Shown piece by piece: positions 1 to 9,295 of a stretch of DNA of 47,154 nucleotides. The translations under genes were made by a program, and so were the position numbers. This DNA comes from Candidatus Buchananbacteria bacterium (lineage in GTDB: Bacteria; Patescibacteriota; Patescibacteriia; CAIXNZ01): NCBI GenBank assembly GCA_014729025.1, contig WJKP01000018.1, positions 1 through 47,154 of the forward strand. The letters are read 5' to 3'. Under the pieces are notes generated by a model, which made no database searches, was not told where the DNA came from, and worked only from the letters and a program-made list of their open reading frames with translations. How positions within the stretch are numbered: the first letter of the stretch is position 1; the number at the start of each line of letters is the position of its first letter.

Positions 1-2
1 CT

Positions 3-356
3 ACTCCTGCTTTAGCAGCTAGTCCTTCCCCCTCTCCGTCTCCATCGCCTTCTCCTTCTCCCACGGGCACACCTTCCGGTGGCACTGTCAACCTGGCTGA
101 TGTCAGCCCGGTTGGTGAAACCGATGTACCCACTATTATTGGTAATGTAATTAAAGCGGTTTTGGGTATAATCGGCGCAGTTGCTTTATTTATGTTTGTC
201 TATGGCGGTATTTTACTTTTAAGTTCCGGGGGCAGGCAGGATCAAATCAAAAAAGGCAAAGACGTACTGATCTGGGCTATTATTGGTATTGCCGTGATAC
301 TGGCAAGTTATGCCTTGGTCTCTTTTGTTATTTCCGGCTTAACTGCTGGCGCTTAA
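3..356 (+). CDS. TrbC/VirB2-like T4SS pilin-type membrane protein, 5'-truncated by the window edge
   Basis: Frame 3 is open from base 3: TPALAASPSPSPSPSPSPSPTGTPSGG linker, then two TM segments around the YGGILLLSSGGRQDQIKKGKDVLIWAIIG motif shared with the downstream paralogs. Confidence 0.85.
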   Translation, partial: TPALAASPSPSPSPSPSPSPTGTPSGGTVNLADVSPVGETDVPTIIGNVIKAVLGIIGAVALFMFVYGGILLLSSGGRQDQIKKGKDVLIWAIIGIAVILASYALVSFVISGLTAGA

Positions 357-382
357 TTAAGTTTAATAATTTACATTTTATT

Positions 383-925
383 ATGAAAAAAATTATTATA
401 ATCAGTTTATTGCTTTTATTAACCAGCTTAGTTTTTATAGTATCTCCTACCCAAGCTCAAACAGAATGTAAAAGTGACGCAACAGCTCAAAGAATTTGCC
501 AACCCAAAGGCAACTGCGTCTCCCCCTGGAAAGATATTGGGCAATTAAATTGTTCCGATCCTCATCTCACCATGACTTGCTGTGAACGTGCTCTAAGTAC
601 TAGCCCCTCTCCCAGCCCATCCCCAGGCAGTGGTGGCGGGACCAGTGTTTCTTTTGGCGGTTTAAGTCCGGTTGGTCAAGATACTTCTATACCGCAAATT
701 ATCGGCAGTGTTGTCAAGGCTGTTTTAAGCGTAGTCGGTGCTTTGGCTTTATTTATGGTTGTTTATGGCGGTATTATCTTATTAAGTTCAGCCGGCAAAC
801 AAGACCAGATCAAAAAAGGCAAAGACGTATTAATCTGGGCAACAATCGGGGTAGCTGTGGTTCTGGGCAGTTATGTTTTGGTTGATTTTATTATTACTGG
901 CATTGAAGGCGGGGGGGGGCAATAA
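383..925 (+). CDS. TrbC/VirB2-like pilin with signal peptide, Cys-rich N-terminal segment and PSPSPS linker; ends just after a G9 tract
   Basis: 180 aa ORF; signal peptide, ECKSDATAQRICQPKGNC...CC, SPSPSPSPG, then the conserved YGGIILLSSAGKQDQIKKGKDVLIWA core. Confidence 0.85.
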   Translation: MKKIIIISLLLLLTSLVFIVSPTQAQTECKSDATAQRICQPKGNCVSPWKDIGQLNCSDPHLTMTCCERALSTSPSPSPSPGSGGGTSVSFGGLSPVGQDTSIPQIIGSVVKAVLSVVGALALFMVVYGGIILLSSAGKQDQIKKGKDVLIWATIGVAVVLGSYVLVDFIITGIEGGGGQ

Positions 926-1148
926 TGGAGGCAGCGCAACTACAACGTCTGAGACAAGATGTGAAGATTCTGGAACAGGCGATGAACTTTGGGCTTGCAT
1001 GAACTTAATGGAATATAGTGTTGGAACTACATGTTTAAAAACAGATTCAGTTTTAGAATGTGCCAATAAGCTCGGATTTACAAACTGCAAAACAGGCCTA
1101 TGCCCGGGAGATAAATGGAATATTTGCTGTGAATGGGAAATCCCTTAG
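921..1148 (+). other. Cys-rich C-terminal extension in frame 3, out of frame with the upstream pilin by one base
   Basis: NNGGSATTTSETRCEDSGTGDELWACMNLMEYSVGTTCLKTDSVLECANKLGFTNCKTGLCPGDKWNICCEWEIP; same style as the Cys-rich tails at 2206-2820 and 3265-3825. Confidence 0.6.
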
Positions 1149-1361
1149 ACAAAAACTTGGTCTATATTAAATTGATTATTTTTAAATAGATACCTGCTTG
1201 TAATGCCAGATAAAAAAATATTAACAGTTTATTTGGTTAATTTTTTAAAATATTGTATAATATAGTTAGTTTGTAATTTTACAATAAAAATAATTTAATA
1301 AAATAATTTAAATCAAATGCTTGATTTTTTTAGATTAAGCATTTAAGAAAGGTCTAAAAAA

Positions 1362-1742
1362 ATGAAAAAAGGTTTAATCTTTGTTTATCTTTTAACAATC
1401 TTTAGCCTTGTAGTTGCACCGCAATTAGCCCTTGCTGCTGTTGGGACACCGCCTAACGTAGGTTTAAACACAATTGCAGATGTAATTCAATTAGGTACCC
1501 AGGATATCCGTGTAACTGTTGCCCGAATTATTAATGTTGCTATGGGCCTTTTAGGTATAGTAGCAGTTGTTATTATCCTGTTAGGCGGCTTTAAATGGAT
1601 GACAGCCGGCGGTAATGATGAAAATGTCAAACAAGCTAAAAAGTTGATTGTTTCCGGTATTATTGGCTTGGTTATTATCTTAACAGCTTATGCTATTGCT
1701 CAATTTGTACTTAACTCTTTACTAGAAGCAACTGCTGAATAA
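1362..1742 (+). CDS. TrbC/VirB2-like pilin paralog
   Basis: Signal peptide plus two TMs around GGFKWMTAGGNDENVKQAKKLIVSGIIG. Confidence 0.85.
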   Translation: MKKGLIFVYLLTIFSLVVAPQLALAAVGTPPNVGLNTIADVIQLGTQDIRVTVARIINVAMGLLGIVAVVIILLGGFKWMTAGGNDENVKQAKKLIVSGIIGLVIILTAYAIAQFVLNSLLEATAE

Positions 1743-1806
1743 ACTGGCTAATCTTTTTTAAGGGTAGGATTAATTTCCTACCCTTAAAAGTTTAAATTAA
1801 AAAATT

Positions 1807-2187
1807 ATGAAACTAAAATATAAAAATCTAAATAAATTAAGTTTTTTTGCCTTACTGGCAAACCTGTTTATTGTTCAGCATGCTTTAGCGGGTGATTATG
1901 GTTTAGGTACAGCCGCCCAAAAAGCAGGATTACCAGGCCAGGGAGAAGAAGGCGGTGCCGGCATTGCTACTTTTTTAGGCAGTTTTGCCGGGGCAGCTTT
2001 AGCTTTAAGCGGTTCAATTTTCTTATTCTTAATTATTTACGGCGGTATTTATATCATGACTGCAGCCGGGAATCAAGAAAAAGTCAAAAAAGGCAAAGAT
2101 GTTATTATCTGGGCAATTATCGGGGCTGTAATTTTGGGCAGTGCTTATGCCATCACCAGTATTGTTTTTGGTGTTTTTGGCCAATAA
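1807..2187 (+). CDS. TrbC/VirB2-like pilin paralog
   Basis: YGGIYIMTAAGNQEKVKKGKDVIIWAIIG core. Confidence 0.85.
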   Translation: MKLKYKNLNKLSFFALLANLFIVQHALAGDYGLGTAAQKAGLPGQGEEGGAGIATFLGSFAGAALALSGSIFLFLIIYGGIYIMTAAGNQEKVKKGKDVIIWAIIGAVILGSAYAITSIVFGVFGQ

Positions 2188-2205
2188 AAAGTATAATTTA
2201 CTTAC

Positions 2206-2820
2206 ATGAAAAAAACTTTTTTAATTTTATTAATTTTAATTATCGGGCTTTTTCTTGTTTTTAATTCGGCTCTGGCTTTTCAATTTGGCGACATACAAGG
2301 CTTTTACAGCCAGACCGCTTCTAAAACAGGTTTAAGCCAAACAGATCCAGGCCAAATTGTGGCTGAAGTTATTCAAGCAGCCTTAACACTCGTTGGCGCT
2401 CTTTTGGTTATCTTGATGGTCTATGGCGGTATTACCTGGATGACAGCTGGCGGGAACGAAGAAAAAGTCGGCAAAGCCAAAAAAACTATAATTTATTCAA
2501 TCATCGGAGTTTTGGTAATCATTGGTTCTTATTCTATTACTTTTTTTATAAGTTCAACTATTGAAGATGTAGAACAAGAAGGTGAAACCGCCAGTCCTGG
2601 TGCGACTGGTCAAGGCTGTGCTGATTTAGGTGGTGTTTGCGAGACACTTTATTCTTGTTCACAAAAAAATGGCAATATCTTAAATGTTTGCGCTGGTGGC
2701 GAACTTGACGGAGTTACATGTACTTATGACGGTGACTGTCCTGGCGGTAATTGTAATGATTTTGGCTGTACCGGTCAAATTTGCTGCCAAGTACCTGATA
2801 AACCTGATGAAACAGAATAA
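2206..2820 (+). CDS. TrbC/VirB2-like pilin paralog with Cys-rich C-terminal tail
   Basis: YGGITWMTAGGNEEKVGKAKKTIIYSIIG core followed by a tail with about 10 Cys. Confidence 0.85.
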   Translation: MKKTFLILLILIIGLFLVFNSALAFQFGDIQGFYSQTASKTGLSQTDPGQIVAEVIQAALTLVGALLVILMVYGGITWMTAGGNEEKVGKAKKTIIYSIIGVLVIIGSYSITFFISSTIEDVEQEGETASPGATGQGCADLGGVCETLYSCSQKNGNILNVCAGGELDGVTCTYDGDCPGGNCNDFGCTGQICCQVPDKPDETE

Positions 2821-2858
2821 TTATTCAAAAAAATCAATTAAATTTTTATATTCTTTCT

Positions 2859-3251
2859 ATGAGAAAAATTTTAATCAGCTTAATTGGTATAACTTTATTA
2901 ATCAGTTTAAGTTTAACTTTCGCCAATCATTTTATTATGGCTGAGGATCTTGATATTGGTGATGCCGGTAATCTAGCCGGCCGGACTGCTGATGAAGCCG
3001 GGGTCCAAAAAACTCCTGACCTGACTCTTTTAGCCAGTGCTGTGGTCAGAACCTTATTAGGTTTAATCGGGATCGTCTTTTTTATATTGATCATTTATGG
3101 CGGTTATTCTTGGATGACAGCCGGTGGAAATGATGATAAAATTTTAAAAGCTAAAAAACTGATTATTCGAGCTGTTATCGGCCTAGCTATTGTAGCCAGT
3201 GCTTATTCAATTGCTTATTTTGTTACTCAAGCAATTGAACAAACACCTTAA
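2859..3251 (+). CDS. TrbC/VirB2-like pilin paralog
   Basis: YGGYSWMTAGGNDDKILKAKKLIIRAVIG core. Confidence 0.85.
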   Translation: MRKILISLIGITLLISLSLTFANHFIMAEDLDIGDAGNLAGRTADEAGVQKTPDLTLLASAVVRTLLGLIGIVFFILIIYGGYSWMTAGGNDDKILKAKKLIIRAVIGLAIVASAYSIAYFVTQAIEQTP

Positions 3252-3264
3252 TTACTTTTTTTTT

Positions 3265-3825
3265 ATGAAAAATTTTCTTACTCTATTAATCCTTGCTATT
3301 CTTGTTTTATTTGGTTTTTGTTTTGCTTTAGAAGTTGATGCCACCAGCAGTTTTCAGCAAGGCCTGGAAAATACTGGCCGTCAAGTTGAAGGTCTGGCTC
3401 AAGATCCGCCTGAAGTAATCGCTGCCAACGTAGTCAGAGCTCTTTTAACTTTAGTCGGAGTTATTTTTGTTGCTTTATTAATTTACGGCGGATTTCTTTA
3501 CATGACTTCAAGGGGCGAAGACGAAAAAATAAAAAAAAGCAAAAAAACCTTAGTTGCAGCAGTAATCGGTATAATAATTATTATGACTGGTTATTCTATT
3601 ACTTTTTTTGTAACCAGTACTCTAGAATCACCAGGACAAGTAACTCCTTCTTATAACGAAGATTGTGAAAATTCAGGCTCGCTTAATTATTATTCCATTA
3701 ATTGTTGTGAATATCGTTTTCGAGTTTATGGCAGTGTTAGTAATTCCTGTTGTTCACAAACTACTTTTTGCAATGCTCATGAATCTAAATGTATACAAGA
3801 AGGCGGTGTCTCAAATTGCCCCTAA
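3265..3825 (+). CDS. TrbC/VirB2-like pilin paralog with Cys-rich C-terminal tail
   Basis: The in-frame ATG at 3265 gives a proper signal peptide (MKNFLTLLILAILVLFGFCFA), so it is preferred to the ORF-track start at 3199. Confidence 0.8.
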   Translation: MKNFLTLLILAILVLFGFCFALEVDATSSFQQGLENTGRQVEGLAQDPPEVIAANVVRALLTLVGVIFVALLIYGGFLYMTSRGEDEKIKKSKKTLVAAVIGIIIIMTGYSITFFVTSTLESPGQVTPSYNEDCENSGSLNYYSINCCEYRFRVYGSVSNSCCSQTTFCNAHESKCIQEGGVSNCP

Positions 3826-3839
3826 TTATTTTAAATATT

Positions 3840-4283
3840 ATGAAAATCAAAAAAATAATTACGATTTTATTAATAATTTCTACAGGTATTTTTCTGCTAA
3901 CAGGTCTGGTTGCAGCACAATCCCCTGATCCGGCAGAAGGTATTAGCGGCGGAGTTCAATCATTTGGCGACATGGTTTATGGTGGCGAACCCAAACCACC
4001 GGCTCAATTAGCTGCTTTAATAATCAAATCGGCTTTAACTTTATTAGGTATTTTATTTGTCGCTCTTTTGATTTACGGCGGTTATTTATACATGACAGCC
4101 CAAGGCAAAGAAGATCAGATCAAAAAAGCCAAACAAACCATTATCGCGGCAACTATTGGCGTAGCCATTATTGTTATGTCTTATGCTATTGCCAGCTTTA
4201 TTTTAAATGCTGTAATTGAAAGTTCAGGTCCTGGTTATACTGGTTCGGATGGTGATACCGGCCAAACCGGTGGCGGTGGTTAA
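3840..4283 (+). CDS. TrbC/VirB2-like pilin paralog
   Basis: The ATG at 3840 gives MKIKKIITILLIISTGIFLLTGLVAA; YGGYLYMTAQGKEDQIKKAKQTIIAATIG core. Confidence 0.8.
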   Translation: MKIKKIITILLIISTGIFLLTGLVAAQSPDPAEGISGGVQSFGDMVYGGEPKPPAQLAALIIKSALTLLGILFVALLIYGGYLYMTAQGKEDQIKKAKQTIIAATIGVAIIVMSYAIASFILNAVIESSGPGYTGSDGDTGQTGGGG

Positions 4284-4307
4284 AAAAACAAATTTAAATA
4301 AAAAAAG

Positions 4308-4338
4308 AGGGGCGGTTCTTACTAGAACCGCCCCTTTG
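4308..4338. terminator. Bidirectional intrinsic terminator
   Basis: Perfect 12-bp stem AGGGGCGGTTCT-TACT-AGAACCGCCCCT between convergent genes, A-run and T-run flanks. Confidence 0.85.
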
Positions 4339-4349
4339 CTTAAAAGGAG

Positions 4350-4886
4350 TTATGGCTTGTACCAATAGACAAAATCCACGTCCTGGTTAGCCAGCCGGGA
4401 ATGCCGATCAGCTCCTTTACGATTAATAATCGCGTCGGCCGAAGCGATCAGCAAAATATTTTTCCGATGAACTTGTCGTTCAACAGAATAATCGTATTTA
4501 CCAGGACTAAGATTAAGCCTGGCAAAGCTTTTAGCCGGGATAACAACAGAATACTTTTCTTTGCTTGGCAAAGGCCCGACAAAAGTGACCTTGATATCAA
4601 ACTCGGCATAATTCTCAAAAATACCGGATTGATCACCGTCACTGCCATCTCCGATGTAGGTAAATCCCGGCGTAACAACCGTGGCCTGAGAATTTTCCTC
4701 AATAACTTTAGCCACTCGCGGACCAAGAACATAATCGTTCTCGTCATCTATGGCTTCGGCCGCCACGGCTCTATCATAAGTCCTGACCGAAACATCACCG
4801 TTACCGCTTCTCTTGATCTTAGTTGAACAGGCCAGATTGCCGATAACCAAAACGCTGAGCAAAACCATAATCCAGACCTTTTTCAT
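4350..4886 (-). CDS. Putative lipoprotein of unknown function
   Basis: MKKVWIMVLLSVLVIGNLACS lipobox; strong SD AAAGGAGGAAC directly upstream. Confidence 0.8.
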   Translation of the reverse strand: MKKVWIMVLLSVLVIGNLACSTKIKRSGNGDVSVRTYDRAVAAEAIDDENDYVLGPRVAKVIEENSQATVVTPGFTYIGDGSDGDQSGIFENYAEFDIKVTFVGPLPSKEKYSVVIPAKSFARLNLSPGKYDYSVERQVHRKNILLIASADAIINRKGADRHSRLANQDVDFVYWYKP

Positions 4887-5029
4887 TTTGTTCCTCCTTT
4901 ACTCCTATTTTTCAGGAGTTAATGTTTTTTTACAAAAGCCAAATCATTTTATAATAATAGCATATTTTAACAAAAAAGTCAACACCGTCTTTATTTTTAT
5001 TTTTTTTTAAGCTACAATTATAATAATTT

Positions 5030-6904
5030 ATGTTAAATTATCTACAAAATTTAACCTGGCCAAAATTAGCTAAAATTACTATAATTTTAGTTATTATTTA
5101 TATAGCCTTAGTGTTTGGCTTTTGCTTATTCAAATACCAGACTTTTAATTATAATGCTTTGGATTTGGCGATTTTTAATCAGGTTTTTTATAATTCTTCA
5201 TTGGGTGATTTATTTGAATTTACAATTCACCCCACTTCTTATTTGGGAGATCATTTTACCCCGATTATTTTATTATTATTACCGTTTTATTCCCTTTTAC
5301 CCCATCCCCTAAGCCTGCTTTTTTTACAAACTTTTTTTATTGCTTTAGCCACTATTCCTTTATTTTTAATTGCTAAAAAGCATTTGTCAAGATTACCAAC
5401 ACTTTTGATTATTGTCCTCTACTTGTTTAATCCGGCAACTTTAAATATGAATTTGTATGAATTCCATTTGCTGGCTTTTCTGCCTTTTTTTATTTTTTGG
5501 ACTTTTTATTTTTATCAAAATAATAATTTTAAAGCTTTTTTAGCTTTAGCCGGTTTAAGCTTATTAATCCGAGAGGACGTGGCTTTTGTTATTTTTATGT
5601 TTGGCCTAGTAGCTGTTTTGGATAAGAAAAAATTTAAATGGATATTAACACCGCTAATTCTTAGCAGCCTTTACTTTTTTACTGCTTTAAAAATTTCAGC
5701 CGACTTTGCCAGCAGTAAAGATTATAAATTTTTAATTTATTATCAATGGCTGGGCAATAATCTTTATGAAATTTTTATTAATTTCTTTTTAAAATTTAAT
5801 TTGGTTTTGGAAAGGGTTATTAATATCCATTTTTTTGAATTAATTTTAGGCTTATTTTTTATATTTTTATTTCTGCCCATTTTCCGGCCTAAATATTTAC
5901 TTTTAAGCTTAGGCATGTTTATGCAGATTATTTTAGCCAGATATTCTGGTGAATCTATTTTACAATCACATTATGCGGCTATTTTTTTAATTACGTTTAG
6001 TTTGGCCGCAATTTTTTCTTTAAAATATTTATTGACAAATCAAAAATTTATTAGTCTTTATAAAAAATACAAAACAGTTATTCTAACGATTTTAATAATC
6101 GGATTAATTTATAACTTTTTAATCTTGGGTCCGCTTATACCATTAATAAAAGCGGTAATAACAACTGATTATCAGCAAGTCACCCTAAAAAAAGAATTTA
6201 TCAAGCAAATACCTGCTCAATCTTCGGTAATAACAACTTATGATTTAATTACGTCTTTATCTTCTAGGCAACAAATTTATTCTTTAAATTATACTTTTTT
6301 AAACCAGCAGCAATATGAGCAAGGCCAATATCAAATTCCCAAAGATACCCAATATTTATTAATTAATTTTAATGACTTTATCAGTTATAAATTTCAATAT
6401 AAGCAACGATACACTAATAATTATTACCAAGGCGATAACACTTTAAGAGCGCTGATAAAAACAAATAATTATCAATTAAAAAAAGCTAAACAAAATTTAG
6501 CTTTATGGCAAAAAAACATAGACTCAAATTTAACTTTATATAAAATTTATGATCAATTGCCTGAAATTAAAAATCAACAAAATCAATCTATTGACCAGCA
6601 AATTGAATTTTTAGGTTATAATTCAAACAATAATCGGATTTCTTTATATTTTAAATCTTTAAAACCAATTTCTAAAAATTATTTTATTGAAATGAATCAA
6701 CAAATTTATCCTTTGGGTTATGGGCTTTATCCGACCAGTGAATGGCGAACCGATCAAATTATTCAGATGAATTTTTATAATCCGGGAAAATTTAACAAAT
6801 TCCAAATTATTGATATTCAGGGGGGCGTGGAACAAAATAATATCTGTTCTATTACTAATATTTTTGATCAAATCCAAGTTTTAGCTGAAATTAGTCTAAA
6901 TTAA
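5030..6904 (+). CDS. DUF2079-type multi-pass membrane protein
   Basis: 624 aa, many TMs, N-terminal ALDLAIFNQVFYNSSLGDLFEFTIHPTSYLGDHFTPI. Confidence 0.75.
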   Translation: MLNYLQNLTWPKLAKITIILVIIYIALVFGFCLFKYQTFNYNALDLAIFNQVFYNSSLGDLFEFTIHPTSYLGDHFTPIILLLLPFYSLLPHPLSLLFLQTFFIALATIPLFLIAKKHLSRLPTLLIIVLYLFNPATLNMNLYEFHLLAFLPFFIFWTFYFYQNNNFKAFLALAGLSLLIREDVAFVIFMFGLVAVLDKKKFKWILTPLILSSLYFFTALKISADFASSKDYKFLIYYQWLGNNLYEIFINFFLKFNLVLERVINIHFFELILGLFFIFLFLPIFRPKYLLLSLGMFMQIILARYSGESILQSHYAAIFLITFSLAAIFSLKYLLTNQKFISLYKKYKTVILTILIIGLIYNFLILGPLIPLIKAVITTDYQQVTLKKEFIKQIPAQSSVITTYDLITSLSSRQQIYSLNYTFLNQQQYEQGQYQIPKDTQYLLINFNDFISYKFQYKQRYTNNYYQGDNTLRALIKTNNYQLKKAKQNLALWQKNIDSNLTLYKIYDQLPEIKNQQNQSIDQQIEFLGYNSNNNRISLYFKSLKPISKNYFIEMNQQIYPLGYGLYPTSEWRTDQIIQMNFYNPGKFNKFQIIDIQGGVEQNNICSITNIFDQIQVLAEISLN

Positions 6905-7614
6905 TCTTTAAACTTTAAACGTAAAACCTCTTTAAAATATTGCCAAGAAACTTTAAGCAAATTAACTCGGCTTTTATTTCCCTTAGTTCTGGGTTCGTGC
7001 CATTTAACTGGCACTTCCTTTATTTTATAGTTGTTTTTTTCCGCTAAATATACCATTTCAGTATCAAAAAACCAGGTATTATTTTTAATTTGGGGAATAA
7101 TCTCTTTTACAATTCTGGGGGTAACGGCTTTAAATCCACAAGGGAAATCTTTTATCTTTGTGCCTAAAAATATTTTTAAAAATAAGCGATAAACTAAAGA
7201 AAATAAACGACGTAAAACAGTTCTTTTAACTTTTGCTTCTTTTAAATATCTTGAACCAATCGCCATATCAGCACCGTTTTTAATTTCTTGAATTAAGCCA
7301 TTTGTGGCGCTTAAATCAGTGGCCAGATCAGCATCCATAAAAATAAAAACATCAAAACTATCAATATACTTTTGCCACGCTGCTTTTATAGCCAAACCCT
7401 TGCCTTTTTGTTTAATAAAAAAATAATAAATATTTTTATTTTGCTCTACCAATTTCTGTATCTGTTCTGCTGTACGATCAGTTGAATTATTATCAGCCAC
7501 AACTATTAAATATTCGTCAACCAAATTATCCGCTAAATAAGTATTTAGCTGTAAAAGATTTTCTTTTATAATCTTTTCTTCATTATAAACCGGCAAAACA
7601 AATAAAATCCTCAT
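6901..7614 (-). CDS. Family 2 glycosyltransferase (dolichyl-phosphate glucosyl/mannosyltransferase-like)
   Basis: VLPVYNEEKIIKENL, VADNNSTDRT, FMDADLATD, GSRYLKEAKV. Confidence 0.85.
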   Translation of the reverse strand: MRILFVLPVYNEEKIIKENLLQLNTYLADNLVDEYLIVVADNNSTDRTAEQIQKLVEQNKNIYYFFIKQKGKGLAIKAAWQKYIDSFDVFIFMDADLATDLSATNGLIQEIKNGADMAIGSRYLKEAKVKRTVLRRLFSLVYRLFLKIFLGTKIKDFPCGFKAVTPRIVKEIIPQIKNNTWFFDTEMVYLAEKNNYKIKEVPVKWHEPRTKGNKSRVNLLKVSWQYFKEVLRLKFKD

Positions 7615-7615
7615 A

Positions 7616-9259
7616 TTATTTGGTTAATTTAAAAATAGTGCCGTCCTGATCTTCATAGACTTGAACAAATCCACTATACCTTTGCAAATTACGTTTCAAT
7701 TGCCCACGATCCGCATCAACAATGAAATATTTGGCTTTAAATTTATTTTTAACCTCATTATATAAATTGTCAAATTTTCTGGCGGTTGTAATCTCGGTAA
7801 ACAAATTATATAAATCAGCATCATAATTATACATAAAAGTGGGATCCAGCCCAATAATATAATAATTTTGATGATTATGATAAAAAAGCATGGGAAAATC
7901 ATCCCAATCAGTCTGCATAACAATATCGCCTGGCCGGCTTTTTTGCTTTAAATAATTGGCTATACCTTCAAAACGCTGATATTCAATCCCCCCGCGATAA
8001 CTTTGGCTTGTTAAATAAGCATTGCGAATAATTATACAAGGAAAAATAATCGCAATATAAATTATTAAAAAAATAAGCAAGCTACCCAAAATATAATTTT
8101 CTTTTTTAAATTGTCTTAAAAACTTTTTAAAATTAATTTCAGCTAAAATATAACCACAAGTAAAAGCTGAAAAATAAACTAAATTAGGAGTCAAGTATTC
8201 CACATAACGCCTCGATTTTAAAGTTAAAACAAAAAATAATAAACTGGTCAATAAAAAGAAAATGCTGGGAGGTTTTTGTTTTTTTATAAAAATAAAAAAC
8301 AAAATAACGGAAACAATAAAAATGATAACAACAATACCGCTGTTGGTCATTAATTCCGCAAGACTATAAGGATACCATTCACCACCAACATTAACCAAGC
8401 CTCTATAATTAATCACGCCTATTTCAATTACTTGCTGCCAATAAAATTTTAAATTTTTAGGAAAATAGGGGTTTAAAACCAGGCCTAAAATAATACCTAA
8501 AAAGGGAGCCAAAATTAATTTTAAATTATCTAAACTGAATAAATTTTTAAAAAATAATTTAAAATAATTTTTTATTTTGATTAACTTTAAAAAATTTTTT
8601 AATTCAAACCATAATGGCTGAGCTATAAAAGTATGATAAATGGTTTTAGCCAAAACAAAAATAAAAGCTGCAATGAAAATCAATAAAAAACCGCCATAAG
8701 ACCAAACATATAAAAAAGAAATTAAGGCCAAAAGCCAATACTTTTTTTTAAAAAGACAATAAATTCCTAAAAATAAGAAAATCAAAGATAAGGCGACGGC
8801 TTTAGCCAAAGATATACGGAATAAAAAAGCTGAGGAAAAAAGTAAAATTAAAGTAAAAATTTCAGCATATTTAATCTTATATTTTTTAAAAAATATATAA
8901 GATAATAAAACAAACAAAGTAGCCAAAATAACGGTAAAAAATTTCAAACCTTCAAAATCACCCAAAATTTTAATAAACGGTATGGCAAGAACATGATACA
9001 AAAAATGATGATCAATATAATAATCCTTTAAAACCGTATATTGTAACCAGGGAAAATCCCAAATGGGCCCCTGTTCAGCAATTAATTTTGATATTTTTAA
9101 ATGATAAAAAGAATCCGGATCTAAAAAAGTGGGATTAGCTTGAACCCATAAAAAAACAAAATAAATTATAAAAAAAATAATCAAATACAAAATAAACTGA
9201 TTGTTTTGAATCAGTTTTTTTATCTTTTTAGCCCATTTAAATCTAATTTCCATATTCAA
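7616..9259 (-). CDS. Multi-pass GT-C-like membrane protein with an STT3/oligosaccharyltransferase-like pattern
   Basis: FLDPDSFYHLKISKLIAEQGPIWDFPWLQYT near the N-terminus, many TMs, QTDWDDFPMLFYHN in a soluble C-terminal part. Confidence 0.55.
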   Translation of the reverse strand: MNMEIRFKWAKKIKKLIQNNQFILYLIIFFIIYFVFLWVQANPTFLDPDSFYHLKISKLIAEQGPIWDFPWLQYTVLKDYYIDHHFLYHVLAIPFIKILGDFEGLKFFTVILATLFVLLSYIFFKKYKIKYAEIFTLILLFSSAFLFRISLAKAVALSLIFLFLGIYCLFKKKYWLLALISFLYVWSYGGFLLIFIAAFIFVLAKTIYHTFIAQPLWFELKNFLKLIKIKNYFKLFFKNLFSLDNLKLILAPFLGIILGLVLNPYFPKNLKFYWQQVIEIGVINYRGLVNVGGEWYPYSLAELMTNSGIVVIIFIVSVILFFIFIKKQKPPSIFFLLTSLLFFVLTLKSRRYVEYLTPNLVYFSAFTCGYILAEINFKKFLRQFKKENYILGSLLIFLIIYIAIIFPCIIIRNAYLTSQSYRGGIEYQRFEGIANYLKQKSRPGDIVMQTDWDDFPMLFYHNHQNYYIIGLDPTFMYNYDADLYNLFTEITTARKFDNLYNEVKNKFKAKYFIVDADRGQLKRNLQRYSGFVQVYEDQDGTIFKLTK

Positions 9260-9295
9260 ATTATAGCAAGATTAAAAAAAAATAGGTAGTTATTT

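Noticed and set aside
4339-4390. AAAAGGAGTT-ATG micro-ORF (MACTNRQNPRPG) on the plus strand
   Set aside because: SD-ATG spacing is too short and it lies antisense to the lipoprotein 3' end.
4401-4826. 141-aa plus-strand ORF (and 4448-4747 minus) overlapping the lipoprotein gene
   Set aside because: The lipoprotein frame has SD, signal peptide and lipobox; the overlaps are shadow ORFs.
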